Positions 14,817 to 22,300 of a stretch of 22,300 bases of DNA are shown here, in pieces. Each line of letters opens with the position of its first letter. Within the stretch, counting starts at the first letter, position 1. The stretch is from Hyphomicrobiales bacterium (GTDB lineage Bacteria; Pseudomonadota; Alphaproteobacteria; Rhizobiales; Xanthobacteraceae), in contig JACQTM010000045.1 of assembly GCA_016210825.1 (NCBI GenBank), positions 1-22,300 on the forward strand. Direction: 5' to 3'. Position numbers and translations under genes: made by a program. The notes under the pieces were generated by a model. It was not told the origin of the DNA. It was given only the letters and a program-made list of their open reading frames with translations, and ran no database searches.

Positions 14817-16229
14817 ATGAAACTACCGCGCGACATCGGTCCGGTGCATTTCGTCGGCATCGGCGGCATCGGAATGAGCGGGATTGCCGAGGTTCTCGTC
14901 AATCTTGGCTACACGGTCACCGGCTCAGATGTTGCCGAGAGCGCCAACATCAAGCGCCTGCGTGACAAGGGCATTACGGTTGCTATCGGACACGATGCGA
15001 AGAATCTCGATGGCGCCGATGTGGTCGTCGTCTCGTCCGCGATCAAGCGCGACAATCCCGAGCTTGTGGCGGCGCGCGCACAGCGCCTTCCGGTGGTGCG
15101 CCGCGCTGAGATGCTGGCCGAATTGATGCGGCTGCGCTCCTGCATCGCCATTGCCGGCACCCATGGCAAGACCACGACCACCTCGATGGTTGCGGCGTTA
15201 CTCGATGCCGGCGGTCTTGATCCGACAGTGATCAACGGTGGCATCATCAATTCATACGGCACCAACGCGCGGCTTGGCACCGGCGACTGGATGGTGGTCG
15301 AGGCCGACGAATCCGATGGCACGTTCCTTAAGCTTCCTGCCGATATCGCCATTGTCACCAATGTCGATCCTGAGCATCTCGACTACTTCAAGACCTTCGA
15401 TGCAGTGAAGGCCGCCTTCGAAGCATTCGTCGAGAACGTGCCGTTCTACGGCTTCGCCGTCATGTGCACCGATCATCCCGTGGTGCAGACGATGGTCGGG
15501 CGCATGGAAGACCGACGCGTGCTCACGTATGGCGAAAACCAGCAAGCCGACGCGCGCCTCGCCGATCTCACCCACGCCAACGGCCATTCGCATTTCTCCG
15601 TCGTGTTCCGCGACCGCGCCGGCGGCCTCGCCCATACCATCGGCGACCTTTCGCTGCCGATGCCCGGCCGGCATAATGCGCTCAACGCCACCGCCGCCAT
15701 CGCCGTCGCGCATGAACTAAAAATTCCCGGCGGCGTAATCCGCAAGGCGCTCGCGGCCTTCGGCGGCGTCAAGCGCCGCTTCACTCGCACCGGCGAGTGG
15801 AACGGCGCCATCATCGTCGACGATTACGGACATCATCCGGTGGAGATCGCAGCAGTTCTGAAGGCGGCGCGCGATGCCGCCACCGGCAGGGTGATCGCAG
15901 TTGTGCAGCCGCATCGCTACACGCGGCTGCATGATCTATTCGAGCCGTTCTGCACCTGCTTCAACGATGCCGATGTGGTTATTGTCGCGGACGTCTATCC
16001 GGCGGGCGAGCAGCCGATCCCCGGCGCCGATCGCGATACGCTCGTCGCGGGCCTGCGTGCGCGCGGCCACCGCCAGGTAATCCCGCTTCCTGGGCCGCAG
16101 CAGCTTGCCGGCATCGTCAAGGGGCTTATCGGCAAAGGCGACTATATCGTCTGCCTCGGCGCCGGATCGATCACCCAATGGGCCTATGCGCTGCCGGGTG
16201 AATTGAAGGCGCTGGGTCAGGCGCGATGA
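14817..16229 (+). CDS. murC: UDP-N-acetylmuramate--L-alanine ligase
   Basis: First Mur ligase of the pathway: it adds L-alanine to UDP-MurNAc with ATP in the cytoplasm; 470 residues. The N-terminal nucleotide-binding domain has HFVGIGGIGMSGIAEVL (11-27). The ATP loop is AGTHGKTTTT (113-122). EADESDGTFLKL, NVDPEHLDYF, DDYGHHPVEI and QPHRYTRL are strongly diagnostic of MurC. A 60-base spacer with no visible feature separates it from murG, and the ribosome-binding site is weak (GAAGG is very close to the ATG). The stop overlaps the murB start (ATGA, 16226-16229). Confidence 0.98.
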   Translation: MKLPRDIGPVHFVGIGGIGMSGIAEVLVNLGYTVTGSDVAESANIKRLRDKGITVAIGHDAKNLDGADVVVVSSAIKRDNPELVAARAQRLPVVRRAEMLAELMRLRSCIAIAGTHGKTTTTSMVAALLDAGGLDPTVINGGIINSYGTNARLGTGDWMVVEADESDGTFLKLPADIAIVTNVDPEHLDYFKTFDAVKAAFEAFVENVPFYGFAVMCTDHPVVQTMVGRMEDRRVLTYGENQQADARLADLTHANGHSHFSVVFRDRAGGLAHTIGDLSLPMPGRHNALNATAAIAVAHELKIPGGVIRKALAAFGGVKRRFTRTGEWNGAIIVDDYGHHPVEIAAVLKAARDAATGRVIAVVQPHRYTRLHDLFEPFCTCFNDADVVIVADVYPAGEQPIPGADRDTLVAGLRARGHRQVIPLPGPQQLAGIVKGLIGKGDYIVCLGAGSITQWAYALPGELKALGQAR

Positions 16230-17152
16230 GCTTCCCTGACATTATTCCCGGCCTGAAGGCGGCGATGCCGAAACTGCGCGGGCGGCTGCTGGTCAATCAG
16301 CAGCTCGCAGAGCTGACCTGGTTTCGCGTCGGCGGTCCGGCGCAAGTGCTGTTCATGCCGGAGGATGAGGACGATCTCGCCTATCTCCTGAAAAACTTAT
16401 CCGTGGGGATCCCGGTGACGGTGGTTGGCTTGGGCTCTAATCTAATTGTGCGCGATGGCGGCGTGCCGGGCGTCGTCGTCCGCCTCGGACGCGGCTTCAA
16501 TACGATCGCCGTGGAAGAGCGCGCACGCATTCGTGTTGGCGCCGCGGTTCCCGACGTGAAGGTCGCGCGCGCGGCGCAGGAGGCCGGGATCGCCGGGCTG
16601 TCGTTCCTGCGCGGTATTCCCGGCGGCGTCGGCGGCGCCTTGCGCATGAACGGCGGCGCCTACGGCCGCGAGACCAAGGACGCGCTGATCGAGGCGCGCG
16701 GCGTCGATCGCTCGGGCGGCATTCGCGTCTACAAGAATGCCGAGATGGGCTACCGCTATCGCCATTGCGGGTTGCCCGACGACATCATCTTCACGCAAGC
16801 GTTGTTCGCGGGCGAGCCCGGCGAGCCGGACAAAATTGCGGCCGAGATGAACAAGATCACCGAGGCCCGCGAGGCAACGCAGCCGATCAAGAGCCGCACC
16901 GGGGGTTCGACATTCAAGAATCCCACGGGCCATAAAGCCTGGCAATTGATTGACGCCGCCGGCTGCCGCGGCTTGACGATCGGCGGCGCGCAGGTATCGG
17001 ACTTGCATTGCAACTTTCTCATCAATCTTGGCGACGCCACCGCCGCCGACATTGAACGCCTCGGCGAGACCGTGCGCGAGCATGTGAAGAAGAATTCCGG
17101 TATCGATCTCGAATGGGAGATAAAGCGGATTGGGATTGAGGCAAGAAAGTAA
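16226..17152 (+). CDS. murB: UDP-N-acetylenolpyruvoylglucosamine reductase
   Basis: FAD enzyme that reduces UDP-GlcNAc-enolpyruvate to UDP-MurNAc with NADPH, supplying the substrate of MurC; 308 residues, the size of the type II form. LGSNLIVRDGGVPGVVV (69-85) and LRGIPGGVGGALRMNGGAYG (128-147) mark the FAD-binding domain. The catalytic serine is S228 in GGSTFKNP, and the catalytic glutamate is E298 in EWEIKRIG near the C-terminus. CGYRYR-like YRYRH at 177-180 is the usual substrate-contact region. It is coupled to murC by ATGA. A REP-like palindromic element follows the stop. Confidence 0.97.
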   Translation: MSFPDIIPGLKAAMPKLRGRLLVNQQLAELTWFRVGGPAQVLFMPEDEDDLAYLLKNLSVGIPVTVVGLGSNLIVRDGGVPGVVVRLGRGFNTIAVEERARIRVGAAVPDVKVARAAQEAGIAGLSFLRGIPGGVGGALRMNGGAYGRETKDALIEARGVDRSGGIRVYKNAEMGYRYRHCGLPDDIIFTQALFAGEPGEPDKIAAEMNKITEAREATQPIKSRTGGSTFKNPTGHKAWQLIDAAGCRGLTIGGAQVSDLHCNFLINLGDATAADIERLGETVREHVKKNSGIDLEWEIKRIGIEARK

Positions 17153-17160
17153 TCACGCGT

Positions 17161-17244
17161 CATGACCGGGCTTGTCCCGGTCATCCACGTCTTCTATCGC
17201 TTCTGATTAGAAAGTCGTGGATGCCCGCGCCAAGCGCGGGCATG
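17161..17244. repeat. REP-like double palindrome between murB and ddl
   Basis: Two perfect hairpins face each other: ATGACCGGG/CCCGGTCAT (17162-17170 with 17176-17184, loop CTTGT) and ATGCCCGCGC/GCGCGGGCAT (17221-17230 with 17234-17243, loop CAA). The inner flanks CATCCACGTCTT and AAAGTCGTGGATG are imperfect inverse complements, so the whole unit is a large imperfect palindrome. Its wording closely resembles a widespread intergenic repeat I associate with Bradyrhizobium and relatives; that link is from memory. It fills most of the 111-base gap and ends 20 bases before the ddl start. It could act as an mRNA stabiliser or partial terminator, or simply be an inserted repeat. Confidence 0.75.
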
Positions 17245-17263
17245 ATGAAGCAGGAATGTTTGA

Positions 17264-18181
17264 ATGAAACACGTCGCGGTGCTCATGGGCGGTTGGTCCG
17301 CCGAGCGTGAAGTCTCATTGCGCTCGGGCAAAGCCTGTGCTGACGCTGCCGAGCGCAAGGGCTATCGCGTCTCGCGCATTGATGTCACCCGCGATATCGC
17401 AACCGTCTTGCAGACGCTCAAACCCGACATTGCATTAAACGTCCTGCATGGCCGGCCTGGTGAGGACGGCACCTTACAAGGCGTGCTCGAGATTGTCGGC
17501 ATTCCCTACACCCACTCTGGCGTGCTCGCCTCGTCGTTGGCGATGCAGAAAGACCTCGCCAAGGTGATGTTCCGCGCGGCCGGGGTGCCGGTCGCCGAGG
17601 GTGTTGTTATCTCGCGTTTCGAGGCGGCGAAGAGCCATGTCATGGAGCGGCCTTACGTAATTAAGCCGATCGCCGAGGGCTCGAGCGTGGGTGTCTTTAT
17701 CGTTACGGAAAATCACGACCATCCGCCCCAGGAGCTCTACCGGGAGGATTGGACCTTCGGGGAGATGGTTATTTGCGAACGCTATATCCCGGGCAAGGAG
17801 CTCACTTGCGCGGTCATGGGGGACGAAGCCCTGGGCGTGATCGAGATCGTGCCGACGGTACGATTTTACGACTATGAGGCGAAATACGCCCCCGGCGGCT
17901 CCAAACACCTCTTGCCGGCGCCAATTTTACCAAATGTTTACCAAGAAGCCCGCAGATTGGCGCTTGCCGCGCATCGCGCCCTGGCATGCCGGGGGGTGAC
18001 GCGCGCCGATTTCCGCTACGACACCCGTAGTGGGGGGACGGAGGGACTGGTCTGCCTCGAAGTGAACACCCAACCGGGTATGACCGAGACCTCGCTGGTG
18101 CCCGAGCTCGCGGCGCACGCGGGCATAAGTTTCGACGAGCTGGTGCAATGGATGATCGAGGATGCCTCGCTCAACCGCTGA
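17264..18181 (+). CDS. ddl: D-alanine--D-alanine ligase
   Basis: ATP-grasp enzyme that makes the D-Ala-D-Ala dipeptide used by MurF; 305 residues, a normal DdlB length. GGWSAEREVSLRSG (9-22) holds E15, the residue that binds the first D-alanine. NVLHGRPGEDGTLQG (59-73) is the second family block; its RPG is a slight variation on more usual forms. KPIAEGSSVGV (134-144) is the ATP-binding loop, and LEVNTQPGMTETSLVP (265-280) holds the magnesium- and substrate-binding residues. AGGA lies eight bases before the ATG. Unlike most genes here it does not overlap its left neighbour, because of the palindromic repeat. Its last 34 bases overlap the predicted ftsQ start. Confidence 0.97.
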   Translation: MKHVAVLMGGWSAEREVSLRSGKACADAAERKGYRVSRIDVTRDIATVLQTLKPDIALNVLHGRPGEDGTLQGVLEIVGIPYTHSGVLASSLAMQKDLAKVMFRAAGVPVAEGVVISRFEAAKSHVMERPYVIKPIAEGSSVGVFIVTENHDHPPQELYREDWTFGEMVICERYIPGKELTCAVMGDEALGVIEIVPTVRFYDYEAKYAPGGSKHLLPAPILPNVYQEARRLALAAHRALACRGVTRADFRYDTRSGGTEGLVCLEVNTQPGMTETSLVPELAAHAGISFDELVQWMIEDASLNR

Positions 18182-19134
18182 ACCGGGCGCCGCACGCGGC
18201 GCCCGCGCTCGGTACGGCGAAGGTATTGCCTCGACGCAGAAATTTCCGCCACCTGCTTTCAGTGCGCGGCGCTCAGGCCAATGGCCGGCTTGCGCTAATC
18301 GTTGAGCACCTCACCCCGATCCTCGAATTGAACATACCGCGCGGTGCTGGCTTTACTGCCGCAATCGCAATCATAGGCAGTGCCGCTCTCTTCGGTGTTG
18401 TGCGCGGTGGCCATGTGTCTTCGATCGTCGCCCAATTTGAGGAAGCGCGTGACGCCGCGGCCAATGCGCTCGGCTTCCAAATCACCGAGATTGCGTTTTT
18501 TGGGCAACAGCAAGTGAGCCGCAATGAGATTCTTGCCACCGCGGGAATCACGAATCGCAACTCATTGCTTTTCCTCGACGCCGATACGACTCGTGCGCAG
18601 CTTAAAAGTAATCCATGGATATCGGATGCCACTATTCTCAAGCTCTATCCTGATCGATTGCAGATTACGGTGCGCGAGCGCGAAGCCTTCGCGCTATGGC
18701 AGGAAAGCCGCAAGGTTTCGGTGATTGCCGCTGACGGCACCGTGCTCGAGCCTCAAGTGACGCAACGCTTCGCGCAATTGCCGCTTGTCGTCGGGCGCGG
18801 TGCGGCTAATCGCGCCAGCGATTTTCTCGCATTGCTCGATCGTTATCCGGCGATCCGCTCGCAAGTGCGCGCGGCGATCCTGGTCGCCGAGCGGCGCTGG
18901 AATCTGCGGCTCAAAAACGGCATCGATGTGCGCCTGCCGGAATCCGGTGTGGAAACGGCGCTTGATCGGCTCATTGCGCTCGATCGCGATAAGAAGCTGC
19001 TGTCGCGTGACATCGTGGCGATCGATCTGCGCCTCGCTGACCGCGTCACCGTTCGCTTGAGCGATGAAGCGGCGCTGATACGTGAAGAGGCGCTCCAGGA
19101 GAAAAAGGTTAAGCGCAAGGGGAGCGCCGTATGA
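18148..19134 (+). CDS. ftsQ: Cell division protein FtsQ
   Basis: Single-span inner membrane divisome protein that binds FtsL and FtsB and links the FtsZ ring to septal synthesis; 328 residues with this start. A long basic cytoplasmic region (about 1-65) leads to a membrane span at about 66-86. The POTRA domain follows at about 112-180 (FQITEIAFFGQQQVSRNEIL, then LYPDRLQITVREREAFALWQ). The FtsQ beta domain comes next, with VIAADGTVL (192-200). The ATG at 18148 overlaps ddl by 34 bases; it gives MDDRGCLAQPL, similar to beginnings I recall in related FtsQ proteins, but its ribosome-binding site is weak. An in-frame GTG at 18262 is the main alternative. The stop overlaps the ftsA start (ATGA, 19131-19134). 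Confidence 0.93.
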   Translation: MDDRGCLAQPLNRAPHAAPALGTAKVLPRRRNFRHLLSVRGAQANGRLALIVEHLTPILELNIPRGAGFTAAIAIIGSAALFGVVRGGHVSSIVAQFEEARDAAANALGFQITEIAFFGQQQVSRNEILATAGITNRNSLLFLDADTTRAQLKSNPWISDATILKLYPDRLQITVREREAFALWQESRKVSVIAADGTVLEPQVTQRFAQLPLVVGRGAANRASDFLALLDRYPAIRSQVRAAILVAERRWNLRLKNGIDVRLPESGVETALDRLIALDRDKKLLSRDIVAIDLRLADRVTVRLSDEAALIREEALQEKKVKRKGSAV

Positions 19135-20453
19135 GCCTCCTGCACTACGGCCTTGCCCCGAAGATGAAACCGGTTTCGCCGAAGCGCACCGCGCTAGTCG
19201 CCGCTCTCGATGTCGGCACCAGCAAGGTCGTTTGCCTGATCGCGCGGCTGCGTCCTCATGGTCCGCAGGAGGTACTGCGCCGGCGCAGCCACGGCATTGA
19301 AATCCTTGGGTTTGGCCACATCGAAGCGCGTGGCATTAAGGCAGGTATCATTTCCAATCTTGGCGAGGCCGAGCAATCGATGCGCCACGCCATTGATGCC
19401 GCCGAGCGATCGGCATCGGTGCAACTCGAATCCGTCGCGGTTTCCGTTTCCGCCGGACGATTGTCGGGTGAACTTTTTTCCGCGAGCGTGGATATGCCGC
19501 GATCGACCGTTTCCGATGCCGACATCGCCCGCCTGCTTGCCGCCGGTAGCCGGCATTCGGTCCGTGCTGGCCGGGTCGTGCTGCATTCGCTTCCGATTGC
19601 CTATTCCGTCGACGAGTCGCGCGGCATCCGCGAACCGCGCGGCATGCTTGCCCGGCAATTCGGCGTGGACATGCATGTCGTGACCACCGACGTCGCCGCC
19701 TCGCGCAACCTGATGCTTGCGGTCGAGCGCTGTCATCTCGATGTCGAGACCATGGTCGCAACCCCCTATATGGCGGGACTCTCGGTGCTGGCCGATGACG
19801 AGGTTGATCTTGGCTCGGCGGTCGTCGATATGGGGGCCGGCACGACGACGCTCGCGGTCTTCACCGGCGGTCGCCTTGTCCATGTGGGCGGTTTCGCGCT
19901 CGGCGGGGGGCACATCACCCTCGATGTTGCTCGCGGACTCAATGCCCGTATTGCCGATGCCGAGCGAATCAAGACGTTCTATGGCAGTGTGCTCGCCGGG
20001 GCTTCGGATGAACGCGACATGATCACGGTGCCTCCGGTCAGCGATGACGAAAGCGAGCCCCCGCAGTTCGTATCCCGGGCAACCCTCGTGCAGATCATCC
20101 GGCCGCGGGTCGAGGAGATATTGGAAATGATTCGCGACCGGTTGGCCACTTCGCCGTTTGCCGCGGAGCCACGCGGGACGGTGGTCCTGACCGGAGGGGC
20201 GAGCCAGCTTACCGGATTGCCGGAGTTAGCAAGCCGCGTCCTTGGCCGCGCGGTGCGCATCGGCCGGCCGCTGGGCATTTCCGGATTGCCGGACGAGGCC
20301 AAGGGGTCGTCGTTTGCTGTTGCAACCGGCTTGTTGGTGTATCCCCAGGTTGCACATCTCGAACACTTCGAACCGCGGCCTACGCGGCAACTCATGACAG
20401 GGACGGGCGGCTATTTCGCTCGGGTCGGACGATGGCTCCGGGAGAGCTTCTGA
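19131..20453 (+). CDS. ftsA: Cell division protein FtsA
   Basis: Actin-like ATPase that tethers FtsZ filaments to the membrane and recruits later division proteins; 440 residues. The ATP-binding motifs of the actin fold are present: phosphate 1 ALDVGTSKVV (25-34), phosphate 2 VVDMGAGTTTLAVF (231-244) and the adenosine motif TGGAS (354-358). The FtsA-specific 1C region is around 95-180. The last residues, GYFARVGRWLRESF (427-440), form the expected amphipathic membrane-targeting helix. AAGGGGAG lies just upstream of the ATG, which overlaps the ftsQ stop. An acidic insertion SDDESEPP (304-311) in the second half is variable in the family. An 82-base spacer separates it from ftsZ. Confidence 0.97.
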   Translation: MSLLHYGLAPKMKPVSPKRTALVAALDVGTSKVVCLIARLRPHGPQEVLRRRSHGIEILGFGHIEARGIKAGIISNLGEAEQSMRHAIDAAERSASVQLESVAVSVSAGRLSGELFSASVDMPRSTVSDADIARLLAAGSRHSVRAGRVVLHSLPIAYSVDESRGIREPRGMLARQFGVDMHVVTTDVAASRNLMLAVERCHLDVETMVATPYMAGLSVLADDEVDLGSAVVDMGAGTTTLAVFTGGRLVHVGGFALGGGHITLDVARGLNARIADAERIKTFYGSVLAGASDERDMITVPPVSDDESEPPQFVSRATLVQIIRPRVEEILEMIRDRLATSPFAAEPRGTVVLTGGASQLTGLPELASRVLGRAVRIGRPLGISGLPDEAKGSSFAVATGLLVYPQVAHLEHFEPRPTRQLMTGTGGYFARVGRWLRESF

Positions 20454-20476
20454 TGGCCCCACATCCAACCCGAAGC

Positions 20477-20495
20477 GGCCGGCGGCGGACCGGCC
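20477..20495 (+). other. Short GC-rich hairpin in the ftsA-ftsZ spacer
   Basis: GGCCGG (20477-20482) pairs with CCGGCC (20490-20495) around a seven-base loop. No T run follows, so it is not an intrinsic terminator. The 82-base spacer otherwise shows only the ftsZ ribosome-binding site. The hairpin may be chance in GC-rich DNA. Confidence 0.25.
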
Positions 20496-20535
20496 AGCCC
20501 CGGTGTCCCCATGCCCGCGTATTGAAGAGGCTGAC

Positions 20536-22215
20536 ATGACCATCAACTTGAAAATCCCCGATATCCGGGAGCTGAAACCGCGGATCACCGTATTCGGGGT
20601 CGGCGGCGCCGGCGGTAACGCCGTCAACAACATGATCAGCGCCGGATTGCAGGGCATCGATTTCGTTGTCGCCAATACCGACGCCCAGGCGCTCACCATG
20701 TCGAAGGCCGAGCGCATCGTGCAGATGGGCGTGCAGGTCACCGAAGGCCTCGGGGCTGGTTCGCAGCCGGAAGTCGGCCGCGCTGCGGCGGAAGAAGCCA
20801 TCGATGAAATTCGCGATCACCTCAACGGCGCACATATGGTCTTCGTCACCGCCGGCATGGGCGGCGGTACGGGCACCGGCGCTGCGCCGATAGTCGCCAA
20901 GATTGCCAAGGAGCTTGGTATTCTCACTGTTGGTGTTGTTACCAAGCCGTTTCATTTCGAAGGCCAGCGCCGCATGCGCTTCGCCGACGAAGGTATCATC
21001 GAGCTGCAGAAATACGTCGACACCCTGATCATCATCCCGAACCAGAATCTGTTCCGGGTGGCGAACGAGAAGACCACTTTCGCCGATGCTTTCGCCATGG
21101 CCGATCAGGTGCTCTATGCGGGTGTCGCCTGCATCACCGACCTGATGGTGAAGGAAGGCCTGATCAATCTCGACTTCGCCGATGTCCGCGCTGTTATGCG
21201 CGAAATGGGTAAGGCGATGATGGGCACCGGCGAAGCCTCCGGCGAGAAACGTGCGTTGCGCGCCGCGGAAGCCGCGATCGCCAACCCGTTGATCGACGAC
21301 GTATCAATGAAGGGCGCCAAGGGATTGCTGATCTCCATCATCGGCGGCAGGGATCTCACGCTTTACGAAGTGGACGAGGCGGCAACACGCATTCGCGAGG
21401 AAGTCGATCCCGACGCCAATATCATCGTCGGCGCGACCTTCGACGAGACGCTGGAAGGCATCATCCGCGTTTCGGTGGTCGCGACCGGCGTCGACAGGAC
21501 CGAGGCCCATGTAAAGACTCCAGCGCAGACGCGCGTCTCCGAATTCACCCAGCGCGCGCGCCATGAGCTGCAACGACATCCCGAACGCATCGAGCGCATC
21601 GACATGTCGGCCGTGGGCCAACGCTTTACGCCTGCCGGTATCGAGCGGGCGGCGACCGCCGCCGTCGCGGCCGCGGTGTTGCCACCATCGGCCATCGATG
21701 ACGTGACCATTCGCTCGCTGCCGCCGAAACCATCCCTGTTCCTCGAGCCAAGTCAGGAGCAGGCGACACGCGAGCAGTTTCAAGAAACACCAAAAACCTT
21801 CCTCCCGCCCGAAGCAGAGCGGGTACCGGTGCGTCCACGCATGCCGCGCATCGAGGATCTACCGATGCCGGCGCAGAAGGAGATCCGCGCACGCCGTGGC
21901 GAGCTTCCGGACACCGATCATCCGGAGAAGCGCCGAATGTCGCTGCTCAAGCGTCTCGCGGCCGTCGGTCTCGGCCGCCGTGACGATGATGAGCAGCCGG
22001 CGGCGTCACGTCCGGTGATTCGCCCCGTTCCGCCGGCCATCAGCCCTTTGCCACCACGATCAGCACCCCGGCCGTTACCCGAGGCGGTATCTGAATATGC
22101 AAGACGCCCAGCGCCCCAAAGCCTCGACATGCACGGGCGGCAAGCTCCTGTGAATAAATCGGCCGAGGAGGATCAACTCGAAATCCCGGCTTTCCTTCGC
22201 CGCCAGGCCAACTGA
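20536..22215 (+). CDS. ftsZ: Cell division protein FtsZ
   Basis: Tubulin-like GTPase that assembles the cytokinetic ring; 559 residues, long as usual for alphaproteobacteria. The GTPase core covers about 15-320: VGGAGGNAVNNM (22-33), the tubulin signature GGGTGTG (109-115), and the T7 loop NLDFADV (211-217) with D213 and D216, which completes the active site of the next subunit. A disordered Pro/Arg-rich linker of about 225 residues follows. The conserved C-terminal peptide LEIPAFLRRQAN (548-559) binds FtsA and other partners. The ATG at 20536 is chosen because it gives MTINLKIPDI, the normal alphaproteobacterial start, and GAAGAGG lies five bases before it; a GTG at 20503 is an unlikely extension. 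It is the last dcw gene visible; lpxC often follows it in this group, but only 85 more bases are seen. Confidence 0.98.
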   Translation: MTINLKIPDIRELKPRITVFGVGGAGGNAVNNMISAGLQGIDFVVANTDAQALTMSKAERIVQMGVQVTEGLGAGSQPEVGRAAAEEAIDEIRDHLNGAHMVFVTAGMGGGTGTGAAPIVAKIAKELGILTVGVVTKPFHFEGQRRMRFADEGIIELQKYVDTLIIIPNQNLFRVANEKTTFADAFAMADQVLYAGVACITDLMVKEGLINLDFADVRAVMREMGKAMMGTGEASGEKRALRAAEAAIANPLIDDVSMKGAKGLLISIIGGRDLTLYEVDEAATRIREEVDPDANIIVGATFDETLEGIIRVSVVATGVDRTEAHVKTPAQTRVSEFTQRARHELQRHPERIERIDMSAVGQRFTPAGIERAATAAVAAAVLPPSAIDDVTIRSLPPKPSLFLEPSQEQATREQFQETPKTFLPPEAERVPVRPRMPRIEDLPMPAQKEIRARRGELPDTDHPEKRRMSLLKRLAAVGLGRRDDDEQPAASRPVIRPVPPAISPLPPRSAPRPLPEAVSEYARRPAPQSLDMHGRQAPVNKSAEEDQLEIPAFLRRQAN

Positions 22216-22300
22216 AGGCGCCTGGGATGTGAACCGATGAAACGTCCCTGGCCTTAAAAAAGCTGGGGGCGTTGCCGTCGAAGGCCCTTCGCTGGGGTAA
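22216..22300. other. Region after ftsZ, no gene seen
   Basis: These 85 bases run to the window end. They contain an A-rich stretch (CTTAAAAAAGC) flanked by CCCTGGC and GCTGGGG, which can pair with wobbles, and a small hairpin CGAAG-GCC-CTTCG (22279-22291). No T run follows either on the + strand, so I do not call a terminator. The next gene is outside the window. Confidence 0.5.

Noticed and set aside
19194..19913. 239-residue - strand frame over ftsA
   Set aside because: Antisense shadow of ftsA with low-complexity His/Arg/Gly content and no recognisable domain.
1..22300. CRISPR arrays, tRNAs, insertion sequences, prophage or toxin-antitoxin genes
   Set aside because: Looked for on both strands; no repeated spacer pattern, tRNA-like cloverleaf, transposase motif or attachment repeats were seen. 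The window is conserved core chromosome.

Overview
The window looks like a chromosomal segment from an alphaproteobacterium of the order Hyphomicrobiales, close to the Bradyrhizobiaceae/Xanthobacteraceae. This is an inference from several signs: high GC content, an uninterrupted dcw (division and cell wall) cluster in alphaproteobacterial order, the alphaproteobacterial FtsZ C-terminal peptide, a class A RNase P RNA, an exact EcfG-type general-stress promoter, and a REP-like double palindrome of a kind I associate with Bradyrhizobium and Rhodopseudomonas intergenic DNA. No genus can be named from this reading.

Left part (1-2563). The window opens inside the last ~45% of a TRAP transporter large permease gene (DctM type) on the + strand. 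It converges on the RNase P RNA gene rnpB (- strand), and a strong hairpin terminator lies between them. Upstream of rnpB on the same strand are a zinc N-acetylmuramoyl-L-alanine amidase with a C-terminal peptidoglycan-binding domain, and then a secreted PRC-barrel protein. The PRC-barrel gene has its own terminator and an exact GGAAC-N16-CGTT promoter.

Divergent control region (2564-2976). About 410 bases separate the PRC-barrel gene from mraZ. They hold the stress promoter (- strand), a candidate dcw promoter (+ strand), four TGGGN repeats at exactly 10-bp spacing that read as an MraZ operator, and a structured mraZ leader.

Right part (2977-22215). One + strand run of seventeen genes: mraZ, rsmH, ftsL, ftsI, murE, murF, mraY, a DUF3303-type small gene, murD, ftsW, murG, murC, murB, ddl, ftsQ, ftsA, ftsZ. 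Most junctions are ATGA or TGATG overlaps or gaps under 110 bp, so this is very probably one transcription unit with translational coupling. MurC, MurD, MurE, MurF, MurB and Ddl build UDP-MurNAc-pentapeptide. MraY and MurG make lipid I and lipid II. FtsW and FtsI polymerise and cross-link septal peptidoglycan. FtsQ and FtsL are divisome scaffold proteins, FtsA tethers the FtsZ ring to the membrane, and MraZ is the likely operon regulator.

I see no CRISPR array, tRNA, transposase, prophage or obviously foreign block. Most of the window is ordinary conserved housekeeping DNA. The points most worth a second look are the four-repeat MraZ operator, the EcfG promoter of the PRC-barrel gene, the DUF3303 gene inside the peptidoglycan operon, and the REP-like element between murB and ddl.
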